Made by a program: the position numbers and the translations under genes. Below are positions 24,564 through 36,000 of a DNA stretch of 64,000 nucleotides, in pieces (positions within the stretch are counted from its first letter, which is position 1; each line of letters begins with the position of its first letter). This DNA comes from Polytrichum commune (lineage: Eukaryota > Streptophyta > Polytrichopsida > Polytrichales > Polytrichaceae), in NCBI GenBank assembly GCA_950295325.1, contig OX485805.1, positions 22,495,501 through 22,559,500 of the forward strand, written 5' to 3'. A model generated the notes under the pieces. It did not search any database. It was not told the origin of the DNA and was given only the letters and a program-made list of their open reading frames with translations.

Positions 24564-27500
24564 TTACCCATCTCCATCTTCCGCTTCATATCCATTCTCG
24601 GCGTCATTTTCCGCAGCTGCAATACGTGCCAAGTTGTCTTTGGCAAAATCTATATGTTTTTGGGGGATGGTCATTGCTTCTGTGTTGGAACCTTTGCGCG
24701 GCTTCCAAGCACAAAGTATAGTATCCGTGTTTATCCAAACCGGTGTGTACGCTGAGTCCACTGTCCACTTAAAATTCTTTTTGGTGTCCCAACCTAAATA
24801 AGTGCGGAGCACGTTGTGGTCTTTAGTGCTTGGACGACAATATTCCACCTCAATTTGACGAAAGTTGGGGCTAGTTCGAACAAAATTGGGTGAAGACAAT
24901 GCTTTTACCAACCAAATTGGCTTGGGATGCTCCTCATCCCCAGCTCGTACGAGGACCAAATACCCTTCATGGCAATCAACACCTACACGAAACGACGGTG
25001 CCGGTCGATTGCGGGCAGGGCCAACGTAATGCTCGTCCATTGCGAACTCTTCACGAACGTCTCCATTGCTGAAAAACATAGTATCGGACTCGACAACCGT
25101 CAAACGACTTTGTGGCCAAAATCCTTGTGTCAAAGTCGTACGGGTGTCGCCACCAAGTGTCATCAAGGCTGAGCGAATGCGATCCCAATACGCGATCAAC
25201 GGTTCATGGGTATCTCTAACACGTCTTGTGATGTCCTCCTCGCACAACTCTTTCCAATATTCAATGAATCCGGATATGCCTTTGATGATTTCCGGCCCAT
25301 TCCTCATGGGTTCGGGTTTGCAAGGCTTTGGTTCCCCATCCGGAAGCAAACATTTGCCATCATTGTCTTGACGCCATACGAGTATACCATCATCCGGGCC
25401 CCAATTAGGAGATGTGCACAAAAGCTTGAATTGCATGGCCGGGAGACCATCGTCCCTCATATAAAATCGGAATTGTTGTGCTTTGGTATGCCCCACCAAA
25501 CGGTCCCCTCCCTTCAACATGTATGGCTTGATGAAGGCCTTGAAATTTGGTACTTCCTCAATCAAGTGCGGAATTACTGGCATATGGTCCAAATCCATAT
25601 ACGATTTCATAAGAAGAGGTATGGTTGGAAAATCTTCTTCATGCAACTTCATGCTCCACCGTCCGAATGATGCATCAATGTCGTCGTGTGTATGTCCCAC
25701 CATCAAGAAAGACACAAACACCTCCTTGAAGATTCATTTCGCCACGAGCAATGACAAAAAACAAAATACGTATCGACATTTGTTGTCCTTCGCACAATTA
25801 TCAAGTTGAACGTGGAGAGTTGGAGGCAATGGTTTTGCACAAATGGGTTCTCCGGGTGGTTCTGGCAATGACGACATACAAACCTCCTTCCCCAAAAGCA
25901 CTGCCTCATAAAGGGATGTGGTTCCACAACCATCAAAAAGTGCACGGGAAGAATGTACCGGTGGCTTCTCAAGATCGCGCAACAGTTTTGCAAATGAACC
26001 CACCGTGTGGTTAGCATCCCCAGGGTAAAAATCCAAACCATAATGGGCATACTTTACGTCCCCATGGCCGTGGGCAATCATACCTGGAAAAAACAAACGA
26101 TGCGTGACCAAAATAATCAAATAACCACTAAACGGATGTATGGAGTTGGACATTTGCCAAACACACCCAAGAAAATTGGATAGACTTTAAACACGTAGTT
26201 GTGATTTCATACAAACCTGTGACAGCTACGGGCAACTTGAAGAGACCATCCGTGGCCTTTATTTTGCGTGCATAACAAGGGCATGCGGTCTTGGCGTGGT
26301 CCATTTTATCATGGATGACTGTTAGAACCTCTGTGGGCCTCATTATGGATAGAGCACGATTCTTATAGTAATCTTGACGGTGTGCCTCTTGATTGTTGAC
26401 ATGTTCAATATATTTTTTCTGGTGTCTGGAATGAGATTCAGTGCCTATGGGGTGGGCGTCTCGAAGACCTTTGTATTTTTCACACGTCGTACATCTAGCG
26501 AACTTGTCCCCGGGTCTTTTCAGAATGTATTCCGCAAACTGCTGGTTTTTAATCACACTCAACTTGGACAAAGAAATGGGCCCACATCCCGCTATGCGAC
26601 CCACTTCATTGATGTCCGTTAAGATGTTCTTCCATTTTGTGCCCGTGGGCAACACCATTTGAACAACCTTCTCCCCTGACGACAATGTCCTCGTCTTGTG
26701 CGGCATTGCATCGGCCAATGGCACTATGATGGTGGATAGTGTCGCGGACGCTTGCAGTGTAGCCTCCCTAGGTTTCTTTGTGCCCGAGTTGCCATGAAAT
26801 CGAGAGCGGCGACCCAACGATGAATATTTTCGAAACCTATAAAAGTCAGCCTTGGAGACGGCGTGGATGGTATACCACGCTGTACAACACACATCAACAT
26901 TCTCAAGTGTCACCACCTTATGCCCATGGGTATCAAGGTGCACATTTCTGTGGACCTCGAGTTTCTTAGCCGACCTCATACGAAAATCCGCAAGCCACAT
27001 CTCTTGACGCAGAGATCTAATTTTCTCCCGCGGGAAAAATTGGCAACATTTCCTCGCGCAACAATCCTTGCCGGACACTAGACGGATAGATTCGTCCCCC
27101 AAAAGCCGATCCCGTCGACGCTCCTTATCTCCGCGAGGCACACGGTTTGAATCATATCTACGGAGGCCTTTGCGAGGACGTGTTGTGGCCAACAAAGCTA
27201 ATTGTGTTTGCTTATGCCGCCGCTCATGATCCCACAAACTCACTTCCTCATGTAGAACTCGACGAAGCGGCCATCGACGCAAGGAAAATCTCCATGTCAC
27301 CGGGAACTCTACCGGAAGCAAAGAGTTCAAGATGCACACGCCAACATCATCAAGACCTAGGGCGTTGGCATCGACACAATCACGGGGATTGGAGTTTCTA
27401 CATATACCATCTGCCACCGGGACACCAACCTCGTTGAGTAGAACGACATCAAGGCCAACCCATTGCTCCCTCCCGAAACCGGCACACAACGGAATGTCAT

Positions 27501-27870
27501 CGTGGTCATCTCCGGAATGCAGAGATTGTTCGTGGACTTCCAAAGATTCATGGGAGGATGTATCCACAAACACCCCCCTCACGTTTGGTGAACCATTACT
27601 ATCTGCCGACGGGGAAGACAGTTCACATTCAGCATCGGATGACGATGCATACGTCGACAACTCCAATGAACTATCACCCAAATGCAACGCCATACAGCCT
27701 AGACCAACCACCAGGACATGATCAACCCAACCACCACCGCAATGCATACAAGAGAGGATAGAATATATGTGGAGATAAATGGCCCAAAATTGACAAACAA
27801 ATTTTGGTGCACCATTGGAGAACCTCACGCACAAAGACGAACGCGCGTCCCAAAAAAACGTTTTAAGCAT
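24564..27870 (-). CDS. DDE/RNase H-like transposase-like protein (DUF7869-type), copy B, internal TGA
   Basis: Two exons: 27870-26217 and 26083-24564, joined across a GT-AG intron (26216-26084) in phase 1, giving AVTG-MIAHGHGD. The product would be about 1,057 residues apart from a TGA at 25736-25734 (codon about 668). Motifs in order are a serine/acid-rich N-terminal part, a CTTC pair near residue 475, HDKMDHAK, then LDNCAKDNK just before the TGA and VGHTHDDID just after it. The three acidic motifs resemble the catalytic triad of an RNase H-fold transposase, and I recall the signature from the family DUF7869. The likely role is moving this element. The start is uncertain: the first ~55 codons may be leader. 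Ending the protein at the TGA would remove the third acidic motif, so the function needs readthrough or another copy. Confidence 0.7.
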
Positions 27871-27931
27871 ACGTCTAGGTTGTTCACTAATGTAAACAAT
27901 ACATGGACAAAGAGGAGAACACTCGTTAGTC

Positions 27932-28345
27932 GTCCAGGAGGGCCCTGCTGTTCGGACCAGCGCCTGTCCACATACAACCGACGACGAAATCAGAAATCCG
28001 AGAACGCCACATGCATTTACGAACGCGCGTTCGTGACCTCAGTAACTTCTCCATGTACATCCGGCGGCCTTCGAGATCCCTCAAATGAGAGCACCCTGAG
28101 GAATATCGGTTTTGTAGGTCAAAGTACCATGTTGACTTAGGAACCTGCGCGATATACTATCACAAGAGAACACTTGTCCATACGCACAAAATTAGCAAAT
28201 CTGCAGATGATGCCTGAATCAACTCCAACAATATTTTGAACACTGAGCACCTCCATATTGTGAATTTGATTATGTTGACTTTTGCGTACCTACCCATTTA
28301 CGAACGGACGTTCGTAAATGGGTGCGACCCCGTGTTCACATCCTT
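27932..28345 (+). pseudogene. Captured 3' end of the ParB-like gene family (copy B)
   Basis: Colinear on + with 37310-37730: GAGGGCCCTGCTGTTCGGAC (exon 3 end), palindrome 28016-28037 (intron 3), GGCCTTCGAGATCCCTC (exon 4), GGTTTTGTAGG, CTTAGGAA, ATACTATCAC, GATTATGTTGA and palindrome 28297-28318. The order of exon end, intron, exon and 3' flank is kept, so genomic DNA and not cDNA was captured. No long frame remains. Confidence 0.8.
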
Positions 28346-28459
28346 CACGGACGAGCGATGAGCATATTTTTCTTGCTATTCTGTGTTCGTAAATTACTGC
28401 CATACTGATGTGCATGAATGAAGATGTGTTGCTGGATGCGTAGACAATAATGACATGTA

Positions 28460-29090
28460 TTTACGAACGAACGTTCGTAAATTCCCGACCATCAGGTAAC
28501 AATAGATACGGGTCAAATAAGTATGTATGATCCTCGAAGGCATATTTACGAACGCACGTTCGTAAATGACTGTCATGGATTAAGTGCATGTGACTAACCA
28601 TATGAGTACCTCAATCCAGAACATGCTCTCATGTGGGATTTACGAACGCACGTTCGTAAATTACCGACCAACAGGTACCAATAGACAAGGGTCAAATATG
28701 TATGTATGAAACTCGAAGGCATATTTACGAACGCACGTTCGTAAATAAATGCCATGGATGATGTGCATGTGACTATCCATGAGTAGCTCAATCCAAAACA
28801 TGATCTCCTGTGGGATTTACGAACGCACGTTCATAAATTACCGACCATCAGGTACCAATAGATAAGGGTCAAATATGTCTGCATGGTCCTCGAAGGCATA
28901 TTTACGAACGCACGTTCGTAAATAACTGAGATGGATTACGTGCATGTGACTATCCATATGAGTAGCCCAATCCAGAACATGCTCTCATGTGGAATTTACG
29001 AACGCGCGTTCGTAAATCCTTGCCATGTCCAGGTCCGAATCGTTTGTCTAAACCTGAAGCTCTTCATCTTTACGAACGTGCGTTCGTAAA
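28460..29090. repeat. Tandem ~178-bp array with 22-bp palindromes (copy B)
   Basis: Palindromes start at 28460, 28545, 28639, 28724, 28816, 28901, 28995 and 29069. The two interleaved series (28460/28639/28816/28995 and 28545/28724/28901) step by 177-179 bp. This is about 3.3 units, one more than copy A. The centres are AA, CA, CA, CA, CA, CA, CG and TG. The copy at 28816 has a CG-to-CA change in one arm. Confidence 0.9.
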
Positions 29091-29339
29091 GTTCCGGTAT
29101 TTACGGCGGTATATGCGGTAGGTACAGCCTGTACTGTACCTGGGTGGTGTAGGGTTGGCGCACACGAAATGGCTTGAGCGCGTTCGGTGAGGTCTGTAGA
29201 GCGCACACTTGCATGTGCCGCTGAAAAGAGCTTTGTTGTGGGGGGAAGAGCTTTAAGTACTTCACCCCGCTGGTTCAAAATCCCTTGGATGCTTTTTAAA
29301 AAGCAGATTCCCGCCGCCTTCTTTGACCTAACAATCTCC

Positions 29340-29375
29340 CATTCCATCCATGCGGAATTATATAAATAGCATTGT
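29340..29375. promoter_or_regulatory. Possible TATA element in copy B
   Basis: ATTATATAAATAGC follows the GC-rich stretch 29100-29340 and is kept in copy A (about 957-970). It may be a promoter for the element or part of the captured DNA; no transcript start can be seen. Confidence 0.25.
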
Positions 29376-29607
29376 CATGTATGGAACATGCCTTGCATGC
29401 ACGCCAACATATTGAAAATATATAAATCGGTTGCACACCTTAGTTGTGACCAAGGTCTCATCGAAATATATGTATATATATATATACACATAATGTCTAA
29501 ATATGGAGATGGTTAACATTGAATATTTAATGATTTGCGACTAAGGTATGAAGTCCAAGTTAATTGACAGTTGATGCCTAATAAAGTTATGAATGTCGAA
29601 GTCATAG

Positions 29608-29608
<1 letters not shown>

Positions 29609-29654
<46 letters not shown>

Positions 29655-29656
29655 CA
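29609..29656. repeat. TA/CA microsatellite (copy B)
   Basis: TA repeats followed by CACACA. It is the inverted counterpart of 660-710. Confidence 0.9.
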
Positions 29657-30317
29657 ATGAGGTCAGAGTGGCTAAGAAACATGTTGCGGACGCCCCTAAA
29701 ATTATAGGTATCATATGTTTCACATCAAAAAATGACCGTAATATGGTCACCAAGTGCATGAATACAACTAAAAAATCGGGTTAATCCATAATGGCTTGCA
29801 CTAGGGTAGATTGAGGACACTATGAACTAATTATACCTAATAATATATGTAAGTTAGGTCTTCTTTCAAATGGTATCTAGGTGTAAAAATAAGGAATTAA
29901 AATGGCATGAGTAGGAAGGATTAATCAATTTGTAATGCTGCATAGTATGATAGCGTAATGATCATTGAGACTTGAAACCATACTAGCTACCGTAACGTTG
30001 AATCATAGTTACAATTATTATGTGTTTGACGTCCTATTGGAAATTGAATTTTCGTCCACTTGTTGTAAGGGTACGGATACACATTGGTTAAATGTTTATT
30101 AGATCATTGGTGATATTTATAGTTGAATGCATTGTTCGATTGTTAGTTTAAGTTGACACATGATTAAATGAGTTGAGGTCCTATTGGAAATAGACTTTTA
30201 GGGTTTGGGGAAATGCACTATTAATTTGGAATGGTGCATACAATAGTATGTACTTACAATTAATATATGTTTTGCATCCTATGAGAAGGATGTGCATCAT
30301 CATAGCTTAAAGTGTTG

Positions 30318-30634
30318 ATATAAATTGAAGTCTTAAGACATGCATGTTATTATAATAAGATCGTGGATTGTGTGATGAAATTTCACTCAGAACTATTAAG
30401 GTGAAAGTGGGAATATTTGAAATTTCACTTATCACTTAAACCAAAGTTTTATCTCAAATCTATTAATTTGGAATGTGAAATTGACAATTGCCATCATTAT
30501 CAATTATTATAGTTGTTATGAACGGAATTAAGCATTCTCCATCCAACCAACATTGGTAGACCAATTTGACCTGCCCTCAGAAAACAACATGGCCACATAT
30601 AAGAAAGGTTGGTAAGATAAAAAGATGCAGGGAT
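30318..30634. other. No gene seen
   Basis: AT-rich flank of copy B. Confidence 0.4.
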
Positions 30635-30712
30635 GTAGGGTTTAGGGTTTGCGGTTAGGGTTTAGGGTAAGGGTTTGGGGGTAGGGTTTAGGGGTTTAGG
30701 GTTTGTGAAAGT
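30635..30712 (+). repeat. Interstitial plant-type telomere repeat
   Basis: Degenerate TTTAGGG units (TAGGGTTTAGGGTTT, GGTTAGGGTTTAGGG, TAGGGTTTAGGGG). It is short and internal, so it is a healed break or insertion and not a chromosome end. Confidence 0.85.
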
Positions 30713-31285
30713 TGTGTATGTGGTATTTGGGTTTAGGTTTTAGATTGTTACTAGGATACATTACACACACAAACAATATTGACTCCTCAAAAACCCTTGT
30801 AATTGCATTAACTTCATTCATCGCAAGCTCGTAGTTGATGCTAGCAAAATAGTTGACCACTCCAGAAATGCATTAGTTCAAGCTAACACCTAATATTAGA
30901 ACTTGAATTGACATCCTATCGTATAGCAACTCTGCGCAATCTCATATTATTATGAATTCTTTTTTGCATGTAATATTTATTTGAGGAACCATCGAATTAA
31001 TTGAAAGATATCTAGCTCATACATAAACTATATTTTAAAACACCATATATATATCTTTGGGGGTGGATTCTACATTGACAACCTAGGGAGTGACATGCAT
31101 TGTTTATTACGAATTAACTGAGCATATTTTCCTAAAATATGTTTACAAGGAATCCAAATGTAGAGGTACTAAGGAAATAAAACGAGTAAAATTCATGTAT
31201 TTGAACTAAGCTTGTCAAGTTAATGCCTTAAACGCGTCCATTACATAAAAATATGTCAAAGCATGAGAATAACATGAAGGGTTCC
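30713..31285. other. No gene seen
   Basis: Non-coding AT-rich DNA. Any promoter of the following gene could begin here, but I see no diagnostic element. Confidence 0.4.
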
Positions 31286-31376
31286 AATATACAACCATCT
31301 CCCATCTCCCATCGCATCCCATCCCATCCCATGCCTTCCCATCACCTCCCATACCATCCCATCCCATCTCTCTCCC
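31286..31376. repeat. CCCAT-rich simple repeat
   Basis: Irregular CATCC/CCCAT pentamers. They could drive transcription starts as pyrimidine-rich tracts do, but this is not shown. Confidence 0.75.
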
Positions 31377-31559
31377 AACCCTAGCCAGTGGAGTTGTGCC
31401 ACGTGGCAGGTGCTGGGAAACCCTAGCGGCACACCTACCTCCCCGCGCCCCTTCCTCTTCTCCTCATTTGTCATTTCGAGGAGAGGAGGAGCGGAGCGTT
31501 TAGAGAGCGAAGCTCTTGCTTTTTTTAGTCTTGAAGTTTTAAATTAGTTTTGTTGCAAG

Positions 31560-31880
31560 TTTTGAGAGATTTCAGATTGAGAGCTTGTGTGAAAGCTTTT
31601 GAGTTTGTGAAAGCTTTCATTGTGAAAGCTTGTGAGTTTGTGAAAGCTTTCAGTGTGAGAGTTTGTGAGTTTCAAAAGCTTGAGAGCTTGAGTAGGAAAG
31701 CTTCAGAGTTTCGGATTGAGAGCTTGAGGGTGATCTTTAGAAGCTTGAGAGTTTAAGGAAGCTTCAGAAGTGAAGCTTGAGAGTTTAGGGAAGCTTCAGA
31801 AGTGAAGCTTGAGAGTTTAGGGAAGCTTCAGAAGTGAAGCTTGAGAGTTTAGGGAAGCTTGAGAGTTTAGGGTTTGCTTA
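31560..31880 (+). repeat. AAGCTT-rich tandem repeats, likely 5' leader
   Basis: First come drifted GTGAAAGCTT/GAGTTTGTG units (31568-31745). Then come about four near-perfect units of 32 bp, TTGAGAGTTTAGGGAAGC plus TTCAGAAGTGAAGC (31746-31880). The 68-codon frame over it is repeat translation. Its position upstream of a spliced leader suggests transcribed 5' UTR. Confidence 0.8.
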
Positions 31881-32270
31881 AGAGTTCAGAAGCTTGAGAG
31901 CTACAAGGTTGTGAGTTTTGTGTACATAGGAGTATACTAGGGTTTGTATATAAGCTGTGAAGGCTTGAGGTCTGCATTAGAGAGTTATCTGAGTGTGCAT
32001 TTGAAAGGCAATTGAGTGTGCAGTTGTGAGGATTTCTGGGATTTTCAGAAAGAGAAGAAGCAGGGATTGCAGTGTGCAGCATTTCAATGTAATTTGTTAT
32101 CCTTTCCAACTCCTCTCACATTCTGAAAATGTTGCTTCTTGAATTCAATTTCTTTTGTTACATGCAATGTGAACTATCACTCTTTTCTTCATGTTTCATT
32201 CTGCATCTCATTCTGCATCTCAATTGCTTTATGATTGAAGAATTGCATCATTCTGACCAAAATTTTGCAG

Positions 32271-32298
32271 GCACGGCTGCAAGCAGAGTAACTAATAA
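32271..32298 (+). other. Candidate 5' UTR exon of the ParB-like gene
   Basis: A 28-bp segment with a good acceptor before it (TTTTGCAG) and donor GTGAGTTA after it. The coding exon at 33046 also begins right after TGTTGCAG, so at least one upstream non-coding exon is expected. Confidence 0.45.
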
Positions 32299-32385
32299 GT
32301 GAGTTATATACATATACGTATATATACGTATTCGTATATACATGAATACATATATGTACGGACAGGGGATCCCAAAACCATCACA

Positions 32386-33017
32386 TATACGAACGCTCGT
32401 TCGTAAATGGACATACACTGCATACCCACCTCCATTTACGAACGCTCGTTCGTAAATGGACATACACTGCATACCGAACCTCCATTTACGAACGTGCGTT
32501 CGTAAATACGCACTCCACGTTCTTTGAGATGATCTATATTTACGAACGCACGTTCGTAAATATACTCAAAATATCACTCAGAAAGAACCTTAACTTAAAT
32601 ATGAACCTCTATGAATATCTAAAGAACAAATACAATTTTGCGAACACCAATAAGACAAATCACATGTACTTACGAAAGATAAATCAACCAAATATCCGAA
32701 AAGATAGACCAAATGGACATACTTACGAACGCACGTTCGTAAATGAATCCAAACCTATAAAACCTATATCTTTTACGAACGATCGTTCGTAAAAATAACC
32801 AAATATATTACAAACACATTCATGACGAGTAGTCTCTTTGATCTTCATATCTTTTACGAACGCTCGTTCGTAAACTCAATACTAAAAATTTATATGATCT
32901 TGCAACCCCTCATTTACGAGCGAACGTTCGTAAATATAATTACATCAATTGCAAAGACGCATTAACACTGCGTAGTCTGTGGGATATGCATGTCACTTAC
33001 GAACGTTCATTCGTAAA
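32386..33017. promoter_or_regulatory. Cluster of nine 22-bp palindromes upstream of the ParB-like gene
   Basis: Copies lie at 32386, 32435, 32485, 32539, 32722, 32772, 32853, 32913 and 32996 (each 22 bp). The arms are TTTACGAACG and CGTTCGTAAA with centres CT, CT, TG, CA, CA, AT, CT, AA and TT. Spacing is irregular (46-183 bp) and only the first three share flanking DNA, so this is not one tandem array. They lie in the presumed 5' intron. A binding site for a dimeric protein, possibly the gene's own product, is one reading. Confidence 0.8.
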
Positions 33018-33045
33018 GTCACTAATTGTTTATATTCTGTTGCAG

Positions 33046-36000
33046 ATGGCAAGATCAAGCAGAAGCGCCATTGAGATGTTCGCGGTGAAGGTCGATGGCC
33101 TCCCAGAGTCGGTGTTAGACGATAACGGCAACGACAACTATGTCCCCAAGGAAGACTTCATGGGGGAGTGGACGGCACTGCCAGAGAAGATCGGGGACGG
33201 CCTCTTCTGCATGCGCTTCACCTACGAGCTGGAGACAAGACCGGACCAGCCCGAACAGTGGGTTCAAATGAAGACGTGGGAGATAGAGTCCATAGAGGCC
33301 CAGGGGGAGTATGTAATTCTTGACATGAAGAACAAGAAGGATCATATCAACCTCTTGTTACATTTTCAGAAAAATACCTTCTCCTACCAATACGCCACCA
33401 ATAACGTAGCGGAAGATGCCAAGCACTTCGACCTGGACGGCCTCTTCTCCAAATATGCGTTGAGCCCATACTGGACTGCAAGGAAATTGAACGCCCTGGC
33501 ATTGAACATCTCCAAATACAACAGTGTGGTCACTGAGGCAAACAAGAAGAAGAAGAGCCCCAGGAAACCATCCACATCAGGGGCAGGAGGATCTAGAAGT
33601 GCACCCAGGCCTGTGCCTTCCGCTAGCAGGGCGACGGAGGGTCCCAGTAGACACTCCACGCCATCGAAGAGGACAAGGGAGGAGATGGAGAAATCGGGAG
33701 TAACGGAGACCGCAGAGGTGACCTCGCCTGTCGTAATGCCCACCCCCTTGAAAAAGGGTGAGAACCCTGACGCTGTGAAGGCCACGAGGATCCTTCGAGA
33801 CTTCAACAACTACTCGAAGGATTGCTGGCCCATGGGACGCCACTTCACATTCAACGTGGACTGCTTCAAGTGCGAGATGTCCCCCAACAAATGGGTGGTT
33901 CGCTCTCGCGAAAGCGGTGGTGTGAAGTGGCAGATAAATAATCTAATGAACAACGTCAAGTGGGACAGGCAGACCGTCTGCGTCATGCCGAAGGGGCTGA
34001 CATCCCGTCCGACGGAGAAGGACTGGCCACGGATCCAGAATGGAGAGTTCTGGATCATAGACGGCCAACACAGCTTGGAGGCGTCCCAAATAATTCTCAA
34101 GGACGACAACTTCCAGCATGAGCTGAAGGAGGACTTGCGCTACTGGAAGGCGTTCTTGGTGTGGTCGGACGATTGGGACAAGCTGCGGAAGATATCCACC
34201 TTCCTCAACTCCGGCAACAAAATCAAGGCCTTCGAGGCGTCGTGGGCAGCCAACATAGTGGCTGCAAGGGACGTCTGGGTCGCCCACGGGTGCCCCCCTA
34301 AAGAAAGGGAGAACGCGAAGACGCCGTCTCCACAATGGAAGGTGAGTTTACGAACGAACGTTCGTAAATATCTTTGACATTCAAATTTTCAAGTTCTTTG
34401 ACATTCAAACTTACGAACGTGCGTTCGTATTTTGTGCGTTACTGATGTTTTTCTTGCTGCAGGCATTCTGCGACGCGATGGTGGACAAGTTCTCCTCCAT
34501 CGACATGAAGTCTACAACAACCAAGTCTGTCCTGGAGCTCAAGGGTGAGCTCCGCCTCATCTGTTGCAACAGGGACACTTGGGAGTTGTGGACACAATTT
34601 TTTGATGCGCACAGCTCGGGCGATCTGGTCAACCCCGACACCGAGGAGAAGTACAGCGCGGAGAAGACCGGGGAGGCCCCTCCACTACTGAGGGAGTTCT
34701 TCAGGTCCCTTCAAGGGTTAACAGAGTCCGAGTTGCAGAGGTGCGCGGTGCATCTTCTTGGGAACACTGTGGGAAGAACCATCCCATACCCGAAGATATT
34801 TTTGAAGAGGCCAAGACACAAGCCCGGCACGTATTCCATCAAGGAATGGTGCGAACACCGCAAGCTGAAGACTGCTGCAATGAGGGAGTTGAGCGCCCTA
34901 ATACCAGAGTACGCACTCATCCTAGCCGACGGGGACATTAATTGGGCCAGCTGGAAGATGTTCAAGGTCGACTACAACATCTCCGGACCCTCAATGCGTT
35001 GTCTTGTCAAGGAGCACGCCTCCATTTTGAAGCAGAAGGGGAACAAGAGGACAAAGAAAACCGAGACGGATCCCCAAGAGGTGGAGCAATACAGAAGCTT
35101 TTTGACGCGGAAGAGGTTGGCCACATTCGAAGGAGTGGCCAGATTTTGTCTGTTGACAAAAGGAGTGGAGAGGGTGACATTTTCCAAGTGGGACCGGACC
35201 ATGAGCAGGGCCGAGGTGAGGGAGGATCGACGGGGGTGCCCATTTGCCCTGATCGATTTCAGGGGGATCCCCGGTGCGTCGAGGCAGGGGGGGAAGGACA
35301 TACCTTTCTACGACCCCTTCATGGCCAAGTTCAAGGAGCACAAGTCTCCGGACATGAGGGAGCCTCACGTTTGGCTGTGGATAGTCGAGCAGGAGAAGCT
35401 CTCTGCTGTAGTCGACCTGTACGAGAAGTCGATCAAATTTGAGTACAGCATCTTCCACAGCACTTACGTGCCCGCCAAGACGGAAGGGATCGTGGCCATC
35501 AACGAGGCCAGGGGGAACAAACAGGTGGGGGCGGTCAGCCTCGTCTTCTTGACGTACAACGCGCTGCGGAATGGGCGAGCCCCTGTCAAGGCGAACACTA
35601 CGTTCAAGAAGATCTACAGCATCCCCCATCCCCCTCCCAAGGATCTGCTGCAGGAGACCTTGTACACTGTCTTCCCGGCGATGGAACTCAGGTTGGAGTT
35701 CTACGTCTCCGTTTTGCAGAGCGTGGCAATAAGCGGAGAGACCGTGTACAACGTTTGTGGCGGCAGCAAGTTCATGTACGCTGCGATGGTAAGCTCTCCA
35801 ACTAATATTTACGAACGCTCGTTCGTAAAGTTCACCTCAACTTGTCTTGGGTTTGATGACATTGTTTCTCGTCGTTGATGTTTACGAACGCACGTTCGTA
35901 TTTTCTAACGTATTTGCTTGAATCTCAGATGCTGGGGCTGGTCGTCAACAGCTTCATTGAAGCCATCGACGAGGAGGACTTCCACGTGCACAGGGCGAAG

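Larger units (their letters stand above)
24159..30317 (-). mobile_element. Large DNA-transposon-like element, copy B
   Basis: This is the inverted counterpart of copy A and the better-preserved one: it lacks the solo LTR and the extra TAA. From the outside in on the minus strand it has a microsatellite, a palindrome array, a captured gene 3' end running the other way, and the transposase-like gene. The edges are AACACTATATTCG at 24159 and AAGTGTTG ending at 30317. The left edge is reliable because the copies diverge there. The right edge is only the point where copy A leaves the window, so the element may be longer. Confidence 0.8.

Noticed and set aside
25734-25736. TGA as selenocysteine
   Set aside because: The position follows LVAK and fits CGA decay. 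No SECIS-like structure could be judged, and the family motif there is not a redox site.
24159-30317. Simple 30-kb inverted duplication of host DNA
   Set aside because: Similarity stops exactly at the element edge and the outer and inner flanks are different repeat families.
30635-30712. True chromosome end
   Set aside because: The tract is short and degenerate, and more than 30 kb of ordinary sequence follows on both sides.
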